In this document: one piece after another, positions 61,401-64,000 of the stretch
Layout of the letters: each line of letters starts with the position of its first letter
Numbering within the stretch: the first letter of the stretch is position 1
Assembly (NCBI GenBank): GCA_902363595.1
Contig: CABJAP010000012.1
Span: 62,001-126,000, forward strand
From: Clostridia bacterium
Lineage (GTDB): Bacteria > Bacillota > Clostridia > Peptostreptococcales > Anaerovoracaceae
Direction of reading: 5' to 3'
Length of the DNA: 64,000 bases
Program-made: the position numbers and the translations under genes
Notes under the pieces: model-generated
Told to the model about the DNA's origin: nothing
Database searches by the model: none
Seen by the model: only the letters and a program-made list of their open reading frames with translations

Positions 61401-61751
61401 ATGAGTGAAACCAAGAAAATCGCGATCATGATCGCTGCGGACGTTATTGGAGCCGGCGACGAAGAGCTGGGCCATAACTTGATGAAGAGCTACATCTATT
61501 CTTTGACAGAAGCCGATGTGAAGCCCGAGACGATCATGTTTCTTAACAAAGGCGTCTATCTGACGACCAAGAATTCACCGGTGCTGGATTTGATTAAACA
61601 GCTGGAAGCAGACGGCGTTGAAATCCTTTCCTGCGGAGCATGCCTTGATTTTTATCAATTAAACGATGCGTTAGAAGTGGGAACGGTGACCAACATGTAT
61701 TCGAACGTTGAAATTATGCATGAAGCTGATAATACAATCGTTATTTCATAA
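61401..61751 (+). CDS. yedF: YedF-like selenium metabolism protein, DsrE-domain only
   Basis: A 116-residue protein matching the C-terminal DsrE-like domain of the selenium metabolism protein YedF (IMIAADVIGAGDEELGHNLMKSYIYSLTE; LSCGACLDFYQLNDALEVGTVTNMY, with the conserved Cys pair). The N-terminal TusA-like domain present in the usual roughly 190-residue form is absent; GGTAATAAG precedes the ATG and no in-frame extension is visible. It probably handles reactive selenium for SelD. DUF3343 and selD follow. Confidence 0.78.
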   Translation: MSETKKIAIMIAADVIGAGDEELGHNLMKSYIYSLTEADVKPETIMFLNKGVYLTTKNSPVLDLIKQLEADGVEILSCGACLDFYQLNDALEVGTVTNMYSNVEIMHEADNTIVIS

Positions 61752-61795
61752 TTTGCCCGCAAGGGGATATCGTTAATGATTGGAAGGTGTTTCGC

Positions 61796-62083
61796 ATGAG
61801 CAGGGCTAACTTAGAGGATTCTTTCTTTGCCATGGTCTTTTCCTGTACAACGGATACCATTGAAACTGAGAGAACCATGCAAAAAAATTTTAAAACCATG
61901 ATTATTCCCACTCCCAGGGAGATATCTAAAAGCTGCGGCTTTGCTATTCGATTTTCGGATGTGGATGAAGAGGCGCTGGTTCAATCGGCCAGGGGCCTGG
62001 AAGTACCTCACGCGTTATATCGTTTGAGCGCAAAGGACGAAGGTGGTATGCGGACCGCCCGTCTGATTGAAGATGTCAGCTAA
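61796..62083 (+). CDS. DUF3343 family protein (putative Se/S carrier)
   Basis: A 95-residue protein of the DUF3343 family, which is found next to selenium genes. FFAMVFSCTTDTIETERTMQ, IIPTPREISKSCGFAIRF and the two Cys positions fit the family, whose biochemical function is not established. ATG 61796 is chosen, eight bases after GGAAGG; GTG 61787 is possible. selD starts 29 bases downstream. Confidence 0.72.
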   Translation: MSRANLEDSFFAMVFSCTTDTIETERTMQKNFKTMIIPTPREISKSCGFAIRFSDVDEEALVQSARGLEVPHALYRLSAKDEGGMRTARLIEDVS

Positions 62084-62112
62084 AACGTTTGATTATGAAA
62101 GGAGGGATCACA

Positions 62113-63144
62113 ATGAAGAACGACGATGTCAAATTGACCGACATGTCCGCTCACGCTGGTTGAGCCGCCAAGATAGGACCGGGTGTCCTTTCAGAAGTTT
62201 TATGCCATCTGCCCAGATTCAGCGATCCCAATCTGCTGGTTGGATTTGATACGAGCGACGATGCGTCGGTTTATAAGATGGATGAAAACACGGCTTTAAT
62301 CCAGACCGTGGATATTTTTCCGCCTGTTGTGGATGACCCTTATGAATACGGGCAAATCGCAGCTGTAAATTCATTGAGCGATGTATACGCCATGGGAGGG
62401 GAACCCAAACTGGCGCTCAATATCTTTTGTTTTCCGGAAGATCTGCCCAAGGATGTGGTCCAGGCCATACTCCAGGGCGGCTATGAAAAGGTACAGGAAG
62501 CCGGCGCGCTGATCACCGGAGGTCATACGATCCAGGACAGCGAGCCCAAATACGGACTTTCTGTAACTGGATTCGCTCATCCTTCGGAAATTCTGATGAA
62601 CAATCAGGTCAGGGCCGGGGATGTGGTGATTTTAACCAAGGCGCTCGGCACCGGTATTTTAACGACGGCCGCTAAGGCCGGGCTGCTGGAGGAAGATGGG
62701 TATCGGGCATTGGTGGCCTCCATGACCCAGCTGAACAAAGCTGCCGCTGAGCGGATGAAACCATACGGCGTTCACAGCTGCACAGATGTAACCGGCTTCG
62801 GCCTTTTGGGACATGCCTTTGAGATGGCATATGGAAGCGGGATGACGATCACTTTGGATCATACAAAGCTGCCATTGCTGCCGGAAGCAGAAGAGATGGC
62901 CGAGACAGGAATCATCCCTGCGGGTGCATACCGAAACCGGGAATATTTAGATGATGTGGTACTGGTGAAAGAAGGGGTTCCTCTGGCAATCGAAGATATT
63001 TTGTACGATCCCCAGACTGCCGGCGGTCTGCTCATTTCCTTGCCAGAGACAGAGGGGCTGAGGCTGGTGAGCGAGCTGGAAGGCGCGGCTGAAATCATCG
63101 GCTGGGCTGAGGAGCTTCACGATTACAGCATTGTTGTGAAATGA
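62113..63144 (+). CDS. selD: Selenide, water dikinase, itself a selenoprotein
   Basis: A 343-residue SelD read through TGA 62161-62163, giving Sec17 in SAHAG-U-AAKIGPGVL; this is the position of the catalytic Cys or Sec in SelD, with the essential Lys three residues on. DTSDDASVYKMDENTALIQTVDIFPPVVDDPYEYGQIAAVNSLSDVYAMGG is the ATP-binding core. It makes selenophosphate from selenide and ATP. AAAGGAGGG lies before ATG 62113. Without read-through, only a truncated frame from 62278 would be seen. Confidence 0.94.
62175..62189 (+). promoter_or_regulatory. Putative SECIS hairpin of selD
   Basis: The stem AGGAC/GTCCT with loop CGGGT begins 11 bases after the TGA; the loop carries the expected G residues. 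Confidence 0.5.
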
Positions 63145-63176
63145 AAAAAGCTGCCGCTGATCCTGGGCAGCTTTTT
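63144..63176 (+). terminator. Terminator after selD
   Basis: AAAAAAGCTGCC and GGCAGCTTTTT enclose about ten bases. Confidence 0.82.
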
Positions 63177-63317
63177 CAGGTTTACCAGCGGCTTGCCGGC
63201 AATCGAAAATTTCTATCCAAGGCCCGCCACCAATAAACAGATTCATTTTTACGAATTATGGTAAAACTGCTATCCTTTAACTGTAAGCAATTATTGATAG
63301 GAGGATAAATCGTAGAA

Positions 63318-64000
63318 ATGAAAAAAACAGCTTTAATTGGAATCACAGGAGGACTTGTAGGACTGATCGCAGTGGTGCTGGTCTCCTTTGGAAATCCGGG
63401 CAATATGGGATTTTGCATTGCCTGCTTTTTGAGGGATACGGCCGGAAGCGTGGGGCTTCACAGGGCAGAAGTGGTGCAGTACATCCGGCCGGAAATCATC
63501 GGACTGGTATTCGGCGCTTTGATTATGTCTTTGATTGGAAAGGAGTTTTCGCCGAGAGGAGGCTCATCCCCGGCCATCCGCTTCGTGCTGGCAATCTGCG
63601 TGATGATCGGCGCTCTGGTGTTTTTAGGGTGTCCGCTGAGAATGATGCTCAGAATCGGCGGCGGCGATTTGAACGCCATTATCGGTCTGGTGGGATTTGT
63701 TGTTGGAATCGTGATCGGAATCTTCTGTTTGAACAAGGGTTTCTCCCTGAATCGGGCATATAAACTGAGCAAGTGCGAAGGCGCGGTCTACCCGGCGATC
63801 AATGTCGGACTGCTGGTTTTGCTGTGCGCGGCTCCCGCATTCTTGTTCTTCAGCACCGAGGGCCCCGGCTCCATGCACGCGCCCATCATTCTTTCCCTGA
63901 TCGCAGGACTCATCGTCGGCGCTTTGGCTCAGAAGTCGAGATTTTGCACGGTTGCGGGAATTCGCGATACCATTCTCTTTAAAGATACCACCATGCTGAT
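63318..64000 (+). CDS. yedE: YedE family putative selenium transporter (5' part)
   Basis: The frame runs off the right edge; 227 residues are visible with about six hydrophobic segments. GNPGNMGFCIACFLRDTAGSVGLHRAEVVQYIRPEIIGL and QKSRFCTVAGIRDTILFKD are typical of YedE/YeeE-type membrane proteins, which import thiosulfate or selenium species; clustering with selD and yedF favours selenium. The ATG follows GGAGG by about 13 bases, a long spacing. Confidence 0.85.
   Translation, partial: MKKTALIGITGGLVGLIAVVLVSFGNPGNMGFCIACFLRDTAGSVGLHRAEVVQYIRPEIIGLVFGALIMSLIGKEFSPRGGSSPAIRFVLAICVMIGALVFLGCPLRMMLRIGGGDLNAIIGLVGFVVGIVIGIFCLNKGFSLNRAYKLSKCEGAVYPAINVGLLVLLCAAPAFLFFSTEGPGSMHAPIILSLIAGLIVGALAQKSRFCTVAGIRDTILFKDTTML

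Overview
The window comes from an anaerobic, amino-acid-fermenting, selenoprotein-rich member of the Clostridia. The gene content (glycine-reductase-type selenoenzymes, a complete selenocysteine machinery, many sigma-54 activators, class III CoA-transferases with Etf) fits an Anaerovoracaceae/Peptostreptococcales-type Stickland fermenter. That placement is inference from gene content, not from a marker gene. In-frame TGA codons are read as selenocysteine in six genes (four grdB-type, grdA, selD).

Layout. 1-3.2 kb: end of a nitrilase-family amidase, a BMP-type lipoprotein and, on the minus strand, citrate synthase. 3.4-7.8 kb: a PAS/AAA+/Fis sigma-54 activator divergent from the first component-B pair (grdE1/grdB1); grdB1 has U-x-x-D-x-x-C where the other three copies have U-x-x-C-x-x-C. 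7.9 kb: first tRNA-Sec. 8.1-18.2 kb: a second sigma-54 activator coupled to an iron-sulfur serine-dehydratase-like gene, then a YkvI-type transporter, an opine-dehydrogenase-family gene, an Asp/Glu-racemase-family gene, a PucR regulator, a second YkvI transporter and a D-threonine-aldolase-like gene. 18.3-18.6 kb: relics (putative group II intron 5' end, orphan Fis helix-turn-helix). 18.9-27.6 kb: the canonical glycine reductase region, grdX-grdE2-grdB2 and then grdX-trxB-trxA-grdA-grdC-grdD. 27.7-33.3 kb: second tRNA-Sec, selA, selB, a LysR regulator and a cysteine-desulfurase/selenocysteine-lyase-like gene. 33.5-39.3 kb: activator, APC permease, grdE3/grdB3. 40.0-50.0 kb: APC permease, acyl-CoA dehydrogenase, EtfB, EtfA, two class III CoA-transferases, a sigma-54 activator and a GPH-type symporter. 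50.2-54.7 kb: a hotdog-fold beta-aminoacyl-CoA ammonia-lyase-like gene, a LysR gene, a third YkvI transporter and an amidohydrolase. 55.1-60.8 kb: activator, grdE4/grdB4, APC permease. 61.4-64 kb: YedF-like, DUF3343, selD (itself a selenoprotein) and the start of yedE.

How it works together. Four substrate-specific component B pairs appear to share one set of components A (GrdA) and C (GrdCD), one thioredoxin pair and one Sec machinery. Only pair 2 looks like ordinary glycine reductase; the substrates of pairs 1, 3 and 4 cannot be read from sequence. Expression is organised by sigma-54: I find nine promoters with the TGG-N10-GC core, and three recurrent dyad-type upstream elements that group distant operons. 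Element A (GGTGCA-N4-TGCA plus a second dyad) lies 163, 153 and 163 bp upstream of the promoters of grdE1B1, of ykvI-opine dehydrogenase and of the minus-strand amidohydrolase-ykvI operon. Element D (paired GTTGCC-N4-GGCAAC) precedes both the acyl-CoA dehydrogenase/CoA-transferase operon and the distant ammonia-lyase-like gene. Together those two transcription units would make a complete route for reductive deamination of a beta-amino acid. A roughly 105-115 bp element with terminal inverted repeats brackets the grdE3B3 module and follows the grdE4B4 module.
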